DNA from: Chrysogorgia sp. JL179-B06
Lineage: Eukaryota; Cnidaria; Anthozoa; Scleralcyonacea; Chrysogorgiidae
Reading direction: 5' to 3'
Length of the DNA: 64,000 bases
Assembly (NCBI GenBank): GCA_035772405.1
Contig: JAYKKM010000047.1
Coordinates: forward strand, 717,501-781,500
Below the pieces are notes generated by a model, which did not search any database, was not told the origin of the DNA, and saw only the letters and a program-made list of their open reading frames with translations. Below, one piece after another: positions 1 to 10,943 of the stretch (position 1 is its first letter; every line of letters begins with the position of its first letter). The position numbers and the translations under genes are program-made.

Positions 1-303
1 TTCCTCTGTAACCAGAAAATACTTTGTTTGGGCTATATCCCATGTAGATGTCTTTGTCCAGCTGTACCATTATGTTCTTTACTTGTTGGAGCTTGTCAAT
101 AAGAGGATCCACTCAAAAACCAGTCGATACGAAATATTATACTATCAAATTGATCTTGTCTGAAACTATGGCTCTCTAATTGCGTAAGTAAGTCGAGTAA
201 TAACCTCTTCCCGTATAACCGAAGAGCCTCCATATTTTTCAAAACCGTGAGCAAGCCAACAGTTTGGGTACTAATTTTAAACGTGAGACCGCTGATGAGG
301 CTC

Positions 304-572
304 ATAGCCCAATGATATGAAGACATAGCCCGATGATATGAAGACATAGCCCAATGATATGAAGACATAGCCCGATGATATGAAGACATAGCCCAATGAT
401 ATGAAGACATAGCCCAATGATATCAAGACATAGCCCAATGATATGAAGACATTAGCCCAATGATATCAAGACATAGCCCAATGATATCAAGACATAGCCC
501 AATGATATGAAGACATTAGCCCAATGATATCAAGACATAGCCCAATGATATCAAGACATAGCCCAATGATAT
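304..572. repeat. 21-bp tandem repeat array
   Basis: About a dozen head-to-tail copies of a 21-bp unit (agcccaatgatatgaagacat), with A/G and G/C variants and an occasional 22-bp unit carrying an extra T. Because the unit is a multiple of three, one minus-strand frame stays open as a repeated MSSYHWA heptapeptide. That is a by-product of the repeat, not evidence for a gene. Confidence 0.93.
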
Positions 573-1099
573 GAACTGCAATGTAATAATGTTTTTGACA
601 TGATCCACCTTTTATACAAAGCAGTTATAAGTGTTCTGCGACCACGAGAGAATTCAAATATGGCGCACGCTAGGACCTCTGGGGATGTCCATATATGGAA
701 TAATTTCCCCAACCTCCTACCCAGGCTTTTAATTTCCCTTGTACGGATAGATTTTGCAATTTGCAGGCTCTACCTGATAATTCCTGAGTCCTGACAAGGT
801 TACGAAAATACATTCGCGTCCACAGCCTTTCATTATATATCTATATAATATAGTATCAGCATAAAGTCAAGTTGAGCGAGCCAGTGTATCTTGCCGGTTT
901 ATAAAGCGACTCGAATGAAACAAAGACGACTCCGCGTCGCGCTTTGATTCCATGAAGTTATACATGAACTATATATATTACACTGAAATTCTCGTTGGGG
1001 TCAACTATAAACGGCTCGTTTCATTTCAATTCAGAATGATTATATTTAAATTGACTCTTGTTTCAATAAAATTGATTGTGGGTAATTATTCTTGATAAG

Positions 1100-1695
1100 A
1101 AATTCATTGTTTCATAATCCTGCAAGGAAACTAAAATTCCTGCAGGATCCTATTGAGGGATCTTATAAATCAGTCCTTATTATATAACAGTTATTAGATT
1201 TACAATCCTGAAAATTTCCTTGAAGGATTTTTTCCTTGCAGGATCCTTTCCTTTCAGGATCCTTTCCTTTCAGGATCTGGCAAGGATCCTCGTCAGGAGA
1301 CTGTCCTTAATAGGATCCTGAAAATTTCCTTGAAGGAAATTTTCCTTGCAGGATCCTTTCCTTGCAGGATCCTTTTCTTGCAAGGATCCTTTTCTTGCAA
1401 GGATCCGGCAAGGATCCTTGAACATTCCTTGAGGATCCTGTCCTTAACAAGATCCTGAAAATTTCCTTGAAGGATATTTTCCTTGCAGGATCCTTGCAGT
1501 ATCCTGACATCCTTGCAGTATCCTGACAGGATCCTTAAAAATTCCTTGAGGATTGTTTGTCTAGCAAGGATCCTGTAAACATTCTGAAAAATCCTTAAGG
1601 ATCCTGGAAAATTCCTTAAGGATTCTGTCCTTACAGGATCCTTACAAGATCTTTGAGGATCCTTGAGGATCCTTGAGGATCCTGTAAGGATTTTC
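1100..1695. repeat. Degenerate AGGATCCTT-rich tandem repeat
   Basis: About 600 bp dominated by variants of caaggatcct, ccttgaaggat and ttccttgcaggatcc in tandem and inverted orientation. The core AAGGATCCTT is self-complementary, so the block can fold extensively. Open frames here are low-complexity artefacts. Confidence 0.85.
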
Positions 1696-2043
1696 ACCAG
1701 GGTTAAATCAATTTGTTCATTATTCGTTAAGGCCTGTATTGTTAAGGCCTGTATTGTTAAGACCTGGTTTCTTGGTGACAAGCGGTTTATTCATATTGGG
1801 TGTGGTTGGGATTCTAGAAATGCATGGTGAGGTATCTGGAGTAGCTGATTGATGCGTTGTGTCATTGGGGATGGCAATTGATGGTGTGCTTGTTTCAGTT
1901 GGGATGTCATCTACTGGGCTCGAAGCTGGGTTGGGAGGCTGGTGTTGTCCCGTCTTGGTTAGATGGTGGTTTTTATGATGTCATTAGCTGTGGATTAAAG
2001 GTAATCAGTGTACCAGGTGTAGGTTTGGTGGGGTAAGTCATCA

Positions 2044-2235
2044 TTAATGATGTGACGGGCAGGTGCGATGTTTGACTGGGATGTATTGTCTTAAAAACTT
2101 GCGGTTGCGGATGGTGATCACTCTTACAACATATTGGTCAAACTGTCGAATTTCAATAATGACACCTGTCTTGTCCCACTTAGTGTGATGAGGACCTGTC
2201 TGATTCTGAATATGAATGTGATTGCCAACTTTCAA
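2044..2235 (-). pseudogene. Integrase C-terminal fragment (gypsy-like)
   Basis: A 63-codon open stretch with the motif QNQTGPHHTKWDKTG followed by QFDQYVVRV and RNRKFLRQYIPV. This matches the SH3-like C-terminal part that follows gypsy integrase cores in invertebrate elements. It lies downstream in element order of the integrase core fragment at 2688-3085. It has no start context and is only a remnant. Confidence 0.65.
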
Positions 2236-2687
2236 TGGTCAGGTAGTCGTTTTATGTGTTCAGACCATTTATCTGATGCTCTCATGTGTCTGTTGCATAG
2301 GGCTTCCTCTCTGGCAGACAAGGTGTCACTCCATGTGGGGTGGGGTTTGTACCAGCCTAGTAGTATTGGTATAAAATCCTTGATGGGTCTGCCAAAGACG
2401 CATTGTGCAGTGGATAGTTTGGTGTTTGGGTCTGTGGTGTTACGATATTGTAGTATGCACGTTGTACTGAGTTGGTGTCGAATCTTCCACGTGGATCAGT
2501 GTCGTTGGTGATCAATTGTTTGACTGTTTTCACACCGATTTCAGCTCAACAGTTGGAATGTGGGAAAGCTACGGAGGATAAGCGGTGGTAAACACCCCAA
2601 TCCTAAGAATCCTTCAGGAATTGGCGAGTTGCAGTTGCTGTGAACTCTGATTAACCGTCGTTTGCACATTCATCGGGGATGCCAAAT

Positions 2688-3085
2688 CTAGCGAATATGC
2701 ATCTTAAGTAGTGAATTAAGCCTTTTGCACCGTGCTTGTTCGATTACTGGCCAATTGGAATATCGGTCGACGACGACAAGGTAGTGTATGCCCATGTACT
2801 GGAAGAAATCAGCACAAATGCATTGGACGGGGTACGCTGGTTGTATAGGAGGGTATGGTGGAGCATTTGGTTGCGAAGGTGCCATTCGGTTGCAGTAGGT
2901 GCGAAGTGCTGTGATAGCAGGGGTGATACCTGACCAGAAGACAGTCGCCTTTCTGCTCGTGCAATCATTGAGGTCATGCCTTGGTGTGCGGAATGTAATA
3001 CGGTAAGTATGTGTTGGCGAAGGGGAGGTGGTATGATGATCCGATCCTTGTACATACACCATCGACGGTATTTAGGTGGTCGCAA
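2688..3085 (-). pseudogene. Integrase core fragment (gypsy-like), frameshifted
   Basis: Two overlapping minus-strand frames share this stretch. One reads PPLRQHILTVLHSAHQGM (zinc-binding region, H2C2 context) and the other continues PVQCICADFFQYMGIHYL and VVVDRYSNWPVIEQA, the start of a DDE integrase core with its first Asp. The split between frames shows a frameshift. The rest of the core has been lost. Confidence 0.7.
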
Positions 3086-3404
3086 AATTGGTAATATTCC
3101 TGAAGGCTGGGTGGTAGCTGGTGTCTGAAGCGTGGGAATCCAGATTCAATGAAGGAGATTAGTCGAGTAATATCTCGGTCAATTGTAGTTGCCAGATTGA
3201 CTCTGTCCCAGGTGACTGCCATGGTGTATCTGAGTCTGATGATACCAGTATATCATAGGTGGTAGGGTGCCTGGGTGGTGTCGCTTTACAACGAATCCCT
3301 GCCAGGAATTGGCGGCCAAGATGGTTGGGTGGGAATGTGGTTTTAGAATGGGTTGGTTGCTGCGATGTCATCTGGTAGTATCATCTTATCTAGGTTTGTT
3401 GGAC

Positions 3405-3830
3405 CAGTAATAATAATAATAATAAACTTTATTAGACACAGAATTTAAACAGTTTACACTGATTTCCATTAAAGCTGTGTATGTAAATTATCCTAAACTA
3501 ACTAAATACAAAATTCAAAGATCAAAAAGATAAGCATGCAAAATAATCAAAACTTATGTTGAAATATAACACCAATAGTTTCTTTTGAAACAAGTAATAG
3601 AATCAGAGTCTTTGATGATAGAAGGTAGGCTATTATAAAGTTTGGCAGCAGAGAAAATAAACGACCTATAACCAGATTTAGAAGAGATCTTTGCAAGGTG
3701 TAAATTATGCCTGTTTCTAGTATTATAGTTATGTATATCTGAGTTGTTATAGTTATGTATATCTGAGTTCTATTTATTATAATTATTATAGTTATGTATA
3801 TCTGAGTTCTGAGTTGTTATGTATATCTGA
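3405..3830 (-). mobile_element. LINE 3'-end fragment
   Basis: Starts with a short (taa)n tract followed by ataaactttattagacacag, then about 400 bp without a long frame that includes gaaaataaacgaccta. The (TAA)n-bounded 3' tail on the minus strand resembles the tails of the CR1-like LINE at 4868-6900 and of the copies near 51 kb. It interrupts the gypsy remnant. The right part (3720-3820) contains short direct repeats of ttatagttatgtatatctgag. Confidence 0.6.
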
Positions 3831-3999
3831 GTAGGGTGGCGGGATACTGCGTCGGGAGCTCTGTGGAGATGTGGACCATTTTGAATCTGTACCATAAGGT
3901 CTTCTCTTTAAGGTTGCGGAGTCTGGCATTAGGGATGTCGTCAAATGAACGGTCAGCGAGCACTTTCAACAGGGGCTTGTGGTCATGAAACAGCAACGG

Positions 4000-4233
4000 T
4001 CAAGTCACTGCAGCCCAAGACAAACAATTTGGCTTTGTCCAGGGCATCAGATACAGCCGCAGGGCCTCTCCTTCAATCGGTGCGAAGCGCGATTCGGCAG
4101 GGTGCGTGAAACGGCTTCTTACCAGCGTAACTTTCCAACCTGTGCAACAGTAGAAGAGTTCAGTAGAGTTGCACTGACAATGTTTTTGGGAGAGCCAGAA
4201 TTCTATACCATTTTTAGACCAATCGGTTGCCAA
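4000..4233 (-). pseudogene. RNase H fragment (gypsy-like)
   Basis: An open stretch reading TDWSKNGIEFWLSQKHC, then RSRFTHPAESRFAPIEGEAL, resembles the RNase H domain of Ty3/gypsy pol, where the tether TDWS precedes a segment with SRF(T)..E..YAPIEGEAL. It lies at the start (right side) of the degenerate element on the minus strand. Confidence 0.6.
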
Positions 4234-4487
4234 GCAGGTGGGTTTTGATTTATCGAATATGCGTACTCCCTCCTCGATGTCGCTGATGATTACCGATTAT
4301 TTTAGCCTGCGTGGCGGCGTTAGGGGGAGGAGGAAAGCGGAAAGGCGAACCGGGTTTTTGGATTTCCGCCCACATTAAGAACTGTCAAAAACAACCAATC
4401 AGCGACTAACGGGCCTTCCTCGATGATTAAAACATTTCACTTCGGGCCGAATCGTGAAATATCCATGTCTTAAACTCTGTAAAGAGC

Positions 4488-4836
4488 TTGACTGCATCTG
4501 GTGGAAACAAGATTTATTTTGAAAATTTATTCAAGCAATCGTGTAGACATAGAAGAACAGAGTTGATTCTGGCTGAGGCTTGTGAATCGATCGTTTTTGT
4601 ATTACTACGCAGTGAAACTATCTCCGAGCGGGTTTGTAGGTCTTGCGGCAGAAAAATTAAGAAATGCTTTTGAACTTTATAACTTTATTAAATCAGTATT
4701 AACACATGCGAAAGAAGGAGACAGCAATGTTCCACCAACCGATAACATTAATAGCCCTGATAGAATGCAGCGACATCTGACTACCGAACACCGTAACTCC
4801 AGAATGGGATTTGGCCAAGAAATTTCATATGCATGA
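4488..4836 (+). pseudogene. Unrecognised Cys-containing ORF pair (frameshifted fragment)
   Basis: Two overlapping + frames (4488-4673 and 4582-4836) look like parts of one coding stretch. The first ends with ERVCRSCGRKI, a CxxC motif, and the second continues LRNAFELYNFIKSVL. The pattern suggests a Cys-rich N-terminal domain of a transposon-associated or nuclear protein. I do not recognise the family with confidence. No splice signals were assigned. Confidence 0.25.
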
Positions 4837-5174
4837 CAACGTAGAAACCATCACTTATTTTCGTCTAATAATAATAACAATAATTAATAATTTTATTAAT
4901 TTCTATAGCGCATGATTACTAGTTGTCCATAGCGCTTTACAATACTAGTATAAATAATGTAAAAACTTTTACAAAAATATTACTTATTAATCAGAATTAC
5001 ATGGTATGAATTTGAACTACAGTAAGATGTAAAAAAAAATTACAAATAATCATTATAAGCTAGCCTAAACAGGTACGTTTTTATCTGATCTTAAAAGTAT
5101 TAATATTTGATATTGTTCTAAGATGAAAGGGAAGACTGTTCCACAATCTTGGTGCAGCGACTTCAAAAGCCCTG

Positions 5175-5609
5175 TCACCATACAGTTTCTGAGAAGCGAG
5201 AATGAATCCTATAGCTTAAAAGGTTAGAGATATAGTCAGGTGCCAAGCCATTAAGACCTTTATAAACGAGTAGAATAACTTTAAAAATAATACGAAAATG
5301 AACCGGTAACCAATGCAATGTGATTAACACAGGAGTAATGTGATCGTACTTTTTAGTTAAGGTAGCAATACGAGCCGCAGTATTCTGTATAAGTTGTAAC
5401 CTATTTAACTGATATTTCGGAAGACCAAACAGTAGTGCATTACAATTGTCCAGCTTTTTAATAGAGCTGACAAACGCATGAAGCAAGGTTTCTGTCGTAT
5501 TTTGATCCAGTAGCTTTCTAATCTTACCAATGTTACTTAGGTGATACTGAGACGACTTCCAGATCGCTGCAATATGCTCATTTAAGCTCATACGGCTATA
5601 AAAAATCAC
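5175..5609 (-). pseudogene. LINE ORF2 C-terminal segment
   Basis: A 144-codon stretch with the conserved post-RT sequence of CR1/jockey-type LINEs: KLDNCNALLFGLPKYQLNRL, then QNTAARI and ITLHWLPV..RI.FK.ILLVYKGLNGLAP. It follows the RT segment in the element's orientation but in another frame. Confidence 0.8.
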
Positions 5610-5741
5610 CCCAAGTTTCTAGCTGAAGGTTTGGGAGTAATCTTCTCATCACCAACTTGTACGAAATCCAGAACAGCTTCAGGACAATACTTAGAACTAA
5701 CGACAATGAGTTCGGTTTTATCTTGGTTTAGTTTGAGACCG

Positions 5742-6434
5742 TTATTGACCATCCAACAATTTCAGTATGTCTCTAGCGCAGCCTTCAACTCTAGACTTCA
5801 CAAACTGAAGATCTTCATAGGAGTCCGTCTTGAAAGTTACATATAATTGTGTGTCATCCGCGTAGAAGTGATAGTGGAGGTTATGAAGGTTGATAATATC
5901 AGCTATAGGTGATGTATATAACACGTACAACAATGGCCCTAACACAGATCCTTGCGGTACACCACGCCCCACACACCGTAAAGTTGACTTACAACCCTCA
6001 ACATGGACGAACTGTTTGCGAGATGTTAAATAGGACTCAAACCAAGCAAGAGCTGCACTGCCCTTAACGCCAAAACGTTCAGACAGTCTAGACAGCAGCA
6101 CAGAGTGGTTGACCGCGTCAAATGCAGCTGACAAGTCCAGCAACAGAAGAAGTACAGACTTGTTGTTGTCAATCGCGCATAAAATATAAGTTTTGTACGC
6201 CGATTGAAACATCACATCCAGATGTTGGGTCATCACATAATTTGTTAACTGTACTGCCGCAGCCTTTTCTACCACCTTTGACACCATCTTCAGATTAGAA
6301 ATGGGTCGAAAGTTTGGAAATAGTTTGTAGTCAGCATCAGGCTGCATGATACCGACAGACAATGACAGATTGACAATCTTTGTAATGGTAGGTAGCAGCA
6401 GATTGGAACATCTCTTAAATACTGAAACAGGCAA
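5742..6434 (-). pseudogene. LINE reverse transcriptase domain
   Basis: A 230-codon open stretch with clear RT motifs in order: NFRPISNLKMVSKVVEK (motif 1), LLLLLDLSAAFDAVNH (motif A with catalytic Asp), [16 protein letters not shown] (motif B), and HFYADDTQLY (motif C, catalytic DD). It is the best preserved part of the LINE. The frame breaks on both sides, so a full ORF2 protein is not made. Confidence 0.88.
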
Positions 6435-6458
6435 TGGGTCAAGGTCGCAAGATCTCCG

Positions 6459-6809
6459 CTAAAATTTACTGACGTATTCCTTCACTTCGTCCTGGCTAAC
6501 CCGTATGAAGTCCCTGAACTCTGCAGTGCAAATATTGAGAACAGTAGGAGAAGGTCCAACAGTTGCTTGCCTCTCCCTAATCTCACAATGGATCTTATCA
6601 ATCTTTCTCGTAAAGAAGTTAGCGAAAGAGTTAGCTAGTGTGACATTGTCAGCGGAGAGGGGGTAATGCTTCTCAGTTGACTTTTGAAGCAATTTATTCA
6701 CGGTCTTAAATAATACTCTTTGATCAGCTGCATGCTCGTTGATGATTGACGTGTAATAGTCCGATTTCAATGAAGTAATCAGGTTATTGACCACCCTACA
6801 CTGGTACAC
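6459..6809 (-). pseudogene. LINE ORF2 segment upstream of the RT
   Basis: A 116-codon stretch reading YQCRVVNNLITSLKSDYY, DQRVLFKTVNKLLQ and NSFANFFTRKIDKI, the linker conserved between endonuclease and RT in CR1-like LINEs. The similarity continues upstream to about 6900 in another frame (RRLERKW-type sequence). The endonuclease itself is not present. Confidence 0.75.
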
Positions 6810-7013
6810 ATATAGTTCTCGATCACTTTGTAACCTGGTGGAATACCATTTGCGTTCAAGCCGCCGCCTTTTGTTTTTCTCTAAGGCCGTAAGTCTCTTT
6901 ATTCTGAAACGTCGAAGGAATTCTCCGAAGGCCCAGAGAGCACTGTTGAAACACCTGAAGACAAGGACAAGGTAGAAATCACAATAATAGCTTCTTCCCC
7001 TGCCGACTGATAA

Positions 7014-7211
7014 TCACGCGCTCGCAACGTCTGGTAAATCTACTAAATCCATAATCAAACTCTTGCCAAATCCCGTTGGTAATACCATCAAAACATCTTT
7101 TCCTGCCAGCAGCTCCCTCGTTGCAACTTTTTGTTCCTGTTTTAATTTAAAGCTACGACCAGCAACGAACTGAAGAACGGTTAAAGCTTTCGAAAGAAAA
7201 TCATCTACCAA
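7014..7211 (-). pseudogene. RecQ/DEAD-like helicase N-terminal fragment
   Basis: A 65-codon stretch reads FKLKQEQKVATRELLAGKDV followed by LMVLPTGFGKSLI. This is the Q-motif-like KxxQ and the Walker A motif (LPTGFGKS) of RecQ-family helicases. It ends soon after motif I. Short RecQ-like fragments are common among cnidarian and other invertebrate repeats, so this is probably a dispersed pseudogene piece rather than a host exon. Confidence 0.6.
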
Positions 7212-7219
7212 CGACCCCT

Positions 7220-7955
7220 AAATACTAATGAGTTGAGTTAGCCAATCAGAATTTGGCGTCTTCTGGCGGCCGTAGAGATCCAAAAACATGGATCTTTCGT
7301 GCAGCTGGGAGTGCACAGCCCTTGGCCTGATCTCGGAAACCTTCCCTACCGTTGGTGAAACCATTCCTACACCCACAGAGCTGGGGATGGCTCCGGCTAC
7401 AACAGACCGAACACAATAGGAACCCCTACCAAAATCTCCTGACAGCTCACTTGTGTCACCCTGCAACTGCTCACGTCATCAACTACCACCACCAAAAACC
7501 CACACATCTACCAGGTTTCTCGGCTCAAGAATAGTTTTTCAGAGTCCCGAGTCACGTAGACGATTTGCCTTGTTTCTAGCGTTTGTCAGGAGTTTGATTT
7601 TCCTGAAACCTTTAAAAGGTGGAAGCTCAGTTTTCCTTCGCACGTGTATTCAGGCCGTGCAGAGACGTGGTTGACGTGTATTTTCAAAGATGGCGGTTGG
7701 CTTTTCGAGTTGCCGTTGAAGTCGCTTTTCTTGGCTGAAGGTAGAGTGTTTTTCCCTTGACTTTCTTGGTTACTACTGCGAAGGAGTTGTCTACTCTGTC
7801 TTCTCGTCATAAATAGGACTTTATCCATTTCCAAAGAACGCATTTAATAGCAATAAACCTCGTCACGGAATGAGTAAGTATAACCTGTGATGTGACTACA
7901 ACACTAGTGCCCGGTCCCTAACTCTGGAGTTACCCATCATACTCTAGTTTATCGA
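7220..7955. other. No recognisable gene
   Basis: About 740 bp between the helicase fragment and the gypsy element. A minus-strand frame at 7843-7586 (basic, low similarity to anything I know) is open but has no recognisable motif. Nothing else is supported. Confidence 0.5.
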
Positions 7956-8435
7956 TCCCCATGACGTCGAACACTTTCTTCATCAGATCTGCCTCAAAAT
8001 TCCTACCTTGGTCGGTAAGGATTTTCTCCGGAACACGGCCATGACGTGAAATTACTTCCTTGACAAATTATTGAGCCACAGTTTCTGCACGTTGATTGGG
8101 TATAGGCGAGGCCTCGACCCACTTGGTGTAGTGGTCCGATATAACCAGTGGGACGGGTAATGGTTTGATTGACGACCACAGTTCCATCGGTTGTCTGACC
8201 TGGATGCTCTGCATTGACGCTCTAGCGACAGGGGCGGGTGTCTTGCGTTGTTCATATTTATCGCATCGCAGGACTCATGCCAGGCCAATAGTACCGCTGT
8301 TGTAGATGGTCAAATGTTCGTGCAAATTCAAGATGGCCAGCGGTCGTATCGTTATGGGCCAGGTGTAGTTTCTGTTGGTGCCACAAGCAGTCGTGTACCT
8401 TCTACGTTTCGGTGGAGTATCCCGTCTACCATTCC

Positions 8436-8780
8436 TCAGTATATCCAGAGCTGTCTAACGATGAAGAATTCCATTTTCACTCTACTTGCCTGCCAACTCA
8501 GACAGAATATTGCTCTGCTGCAGTTGGTCCACCACTTTACTGAACTCGCTGTCGCACTGCTGCATCGTTCGTAGCTCAGAGGGTTGCCATCGTCGGTTGA
8601 CTTTCGTCGCTCCAACTCCAACGGCGATTTCATCATCTGGTATTTTTTGAATCGCAGGTGGCTCCGAGAGGGCAGGAGTGCGAGAAAGGTGTTTTGTTTT
8701 CCAGGTCGAAGTCGAATGTCAAACACATACACCTGCAAAGCTAAGATCCACCGAGCTAAACGGCCCTTAGGTTCCTTCAT
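8436..8780 (-). pseudogene. Ty3/gypsy RNase H end and pol linker
   Basis: Opens with MKEPKGRLARWILALQVYVF and DIRLRPGKQN, the conserved end of gypsy RNase H (usually followed by ADALSR, here degraded). It follows the RNase H segment at 8784-9167 almost directly but is shifted in frame. Confidence 0.7.
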
Positions 8781-8783
8781 GGT

Positions 8784-9167
8784 TTACAGCCAGGTAGGAC
8801 ATTGATGGTCCGTGACGATACAAAATGCCTTCCCCAACAGATACGGGTGCCATAGTGCCACTGCCCAAAGGGATTCTTTTTCGATGGTGGAGTAATTCTT
8901 CTCGGCGGACGTGAGCGTCCGACTTGCATATGCTACCACTGCTTTATGACCGTTGATGTCTTGAGATAAAACTCCACCAAGTCCCTTATCGCTAGCATCA
9001 GTATATAGGCTATATACAGTAGGATGAATGGGCGAGTGAAATCCGACATGGTCAGAATTAGGGGCGTGCACAGTACGTTTCAATATTTGTAATGCATGTT
9101 CCGCTTCAGCCAACCACGTGAAATGACCACTCTCTCCTTTTTCATACTGATGCACCAACGTGGTCAC
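8784..9167 (-). pseudogene. Ty3/gypsy RT thumb and RNase H segment
   Basis: A 127-codon open stretch with FTWLAEAEHALQILKR, then YTDASDKGLGGVLSQD (RNase H active-site region, Asp at TDAS), VVAYASRTLTSAEKNYSTIE and CFCIVTDHQ-like sequence. This is the standard order for Ty3/gypsy pol. The palm with its YxDD motif is absent upstream. Confidence 0.85.
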
Positions 9168-9304
9168 CTTGTTAACTACAGGTGTGTTCTTCGTGTCGCT
9201 TGTTTCTTGGCATTAATCGCCGCGTTGATGTCAGCAGGGGTCGAACTTGATGACTGACACGGAGCAGAAGCCTTATCGAGTTGCTTGGCCACTGTTATGG
9301 TTCA

Positions 9305-9511
9305 TCATACGACAACGTCCAAACGTTGGCCTTTGAGGAGTTGGATCCGTAGATTTTCCTCTACTCCTTCGATAAACTGTTGGCGCAACATAGCATTGCG
9401 GTCACCCTCTCCTACATCGAGCATTGCACGACGCAACGTGCTTTCTAAGGCAAACGCGTAGACATCCAAGTCTTCGGCTGACTTTCTTTTACGGTTGCGG
9501 AATTCGGTCAT
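9305..9511 (-). pseudogene. Retrotransposon gag-like segment (C-terminal half)
   Basis: Reads EFRNRKRKSAEDLDVYAFAL and MLRQQFIEGVEENLRIQLL, typical of the retrotransposon gag core in Ty3/gypsy elements. It continues from the gag segment at 9536-9769 after a frame break. Confidence 0.7.
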
Positions 9512-9535
9512 TGCGACATATCTTCCCGTATCGCT

Positions 9536-9769
9536 TCACCCGAACGAATCGTTCAACGTTTTAACAAGCACCTTGAAATTTTCTTTCTTGGCAGCCGGTA
9601 AACGTTGAAACACAACAAACGCTTTGCCAGTTAGGAGGGTCGGTAGCCTTTTCAATTTGTCATCATCTTTCCACCCGTTTGCGGCGGCACAAACATCGAA
9701 CTTACGCAGCCATAGGTCGAAATTCCCATCTCCAAAAATCTCTGGCAACGCTAACATTGCTCTTGCCAT
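9536..9769 (-). pseudogene. Retrotransposon gag-like segment (N-terminal half)
   Basis: Starts MARAMLALPEIFGDGNFDLW and continues LLTGKAFVVFQRLP. The pattern of a short lead, F.G..NF..W..KF, and LLTG.A...F..L belongs to gypsy gag proteins. The Met is close to the putative primer binding site, so it may be the native gag start. Confidence 0.7.
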
Positions 9770-9794
9770 ACATAATCCTGGTCATGGCACCAAA

Positions 9795-10755
9795 TGTAAT
9801 AATCAAGAATACATACTGTACAATCACACTTTTATTAAGCTTTATTTATATCTCTCACAATTTACTATATACTATATTACGTATACATGAGTATGTCTCA
9901 ATAATTCATTGTCCTTTGTTATATGCTCTTAATTAAACATTGTCTTACATTACTATTAATCTATTTAATCTTCCTACATATACTAGTACACATTACAACA
10001 ACCAACCACCAGCCCTACAACCGCCATCACTACCCCCACCAATCATCACCTGTCACTTATAATTATTCCTAGACCCCCAATCATCTTGCTGATCACTAGT
10101 ATATTTGACTTTTGCGTTGATCTAGTTTATTGTAACATGAGCATCGCAAAAATATTCCTGGCAAAAATGATCAAAACAAGCACTGACCACAACATGGCAC
10201 ACATAAGAGGTCTCCACCCCCTACTTGTACCCCTGAAACTAGCAATCAATCAATTGATGGATGGATGGACCAACTAATCTACATGTACATTATTATGCAT
10301 TCTCTATCTCGATTTTGATTGGCTGGTGGCATACAGCTAATTCGTAACATCAGCTTCATGTGACGTCAATGTTTGAATATTATGGTTCAAAAATTACATC
10401 ATTACATGTATTCTAATATCGTGGTGCTAGTTCTAATGGCGGGTTCTTCGCAAAGATTCGCCAACGTAACAGAAAACGCATTGTTTTAGCCCTTCTTATG
10501 CATAATAAAACAATTATTGCATGGATTCGGTTTTCGCATTCGGTTTTCGAATTATCGGTTTGTGTTATCCGCCTCAGCATTCGGCTTCGGCAGTTAACAC
10601 AAACCTTGGCCTTGATAATTCTCGATATCACGCTTCACCTCATCCAATAATTGTTAATTATTGGTCTACCAGTCAATCCATCCACCCATTTATCCATCAG
10701 TCAGTTTGTTGGTCAGTCAAATATAAAGTTTGGTATATATGTTACTTTGGTTTAG
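9795..10755. other. Possible LTR remnant, otherwise no recognisable gene
   Basis: AT-rich sequence between the gypsy element and the first myosin exon. The first few hundred bases may be the 5' LTR of that element because they adjoin its gag start, but I could not find the partner LTR. Nothing else is supported. Confidence 0.4.
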
Positions 10756-10943
10756 ACTTACATTGGATCAATCCTAGCAGCTATCAATCCATACAGAGAA
10801 ATAAAGAATTTTTACACCAGTGAGGTTATGACAGAATACAGTACATGCCATATTGGAGAGAAACCACCTCATATTTTTGCTATTGCAAATGAGTGTTACT
10901 ACTCCATGATTAAAAAGGCACAATGTCAATGTGTTCTAATAAG
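10756..10943 (+). CDS. MYO10: Myosin exon A (TYIGSIL to CVLI)
   Basis: Acceptor tttag before 10756 and donor gtaagg after 10943. Encodes [15 protein letters not shown], then [18 protein letters not shown] and QCQCVLI, the stretch just before the P-loop. It ends in phase 2 (ag), completed by the T at 29720 to give the Ser before GESGAGKT. Confidence 0.93.

Larger units (their letters stand above)
1940..4290 (-). mobile_element. Degenerate Ty3/gypsy-like retrotransposon pol remnant
   Basis: Reading leftward on the minus strand, broken frames give RNase H-like sequence (about 4233-4000, with SRFTHPAES and APIEGEAL), then an integrase zinc-binding region and core (3085-2688, CADFFQYMGIHYLVVVDRYS), then an integrase C-terminal segment (2235-2044, TGVIIEIRQFDQYVVRV). 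The order fits RNase H-integrase of gypsy-type pol. Several frameshifts and stops make it inactive, and a LINE 3' tail interrupts it near 3405-3830. No LTRs were identified. Confidence 0.75.
4868..6900 (-). mobile_element. CR1/jockey-like non-LTR retrotransposon (LINE), 5'-truncated
   Basis: On the minus strand this holds ORF2-like sequence in three broken segments: 6900-6459 (upstream of the RT), 6434-5742 (reverse transcriptase) and 5609-5175 (post-RT region with LDNCNALLFGLPK and LTLHWLPVHFRI). The 3' end on the left finishes at an (ATA)n tract near 4868-4890. The endonuclease domain is missing, as in typical 5' truncation. Stops and frameshifts make it inactive. Confidence 0.88.
7960..9790 (-). 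mobile_element. Ty3/gypsy retrotransposon, internally deleted
   Basis: Minus-strand order: gag-like segments (9769-9536 and 9511-9305), then RT end and RNase H (9167-8784 and 8780-8436), then an integrase core piece near 8075-7960 reading RVPEKILTDQGRNFEADL. Most of protease and RT is missing between gag and RNase H, so this copy is deleted as well as frameshifted. A sequence resembling a primer binding site (ttggtgccatgacc on the minus strand) lies near 9780-9793, just inside a possible 5' LTR to its right. LTR boundaries could not be fixed. Confidence 0.8.

Noticed and set aside
96..410. Minus-strand frame of 104 codons with repeated MSSYHWA
   Set aside because: It is only the 21-bp tandem repeat read in one frame.
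1293..1781. Minus-strand frame of 162 codons
   Set aside because: Generated by the AGGATCCTT repeat block; low complexity.
7014..7211. RecQ-like exon of a host helicase gene
   Set aside because: Only one short fragment, no neighbouring exons or splice logic, surrounded by retroelement debris.
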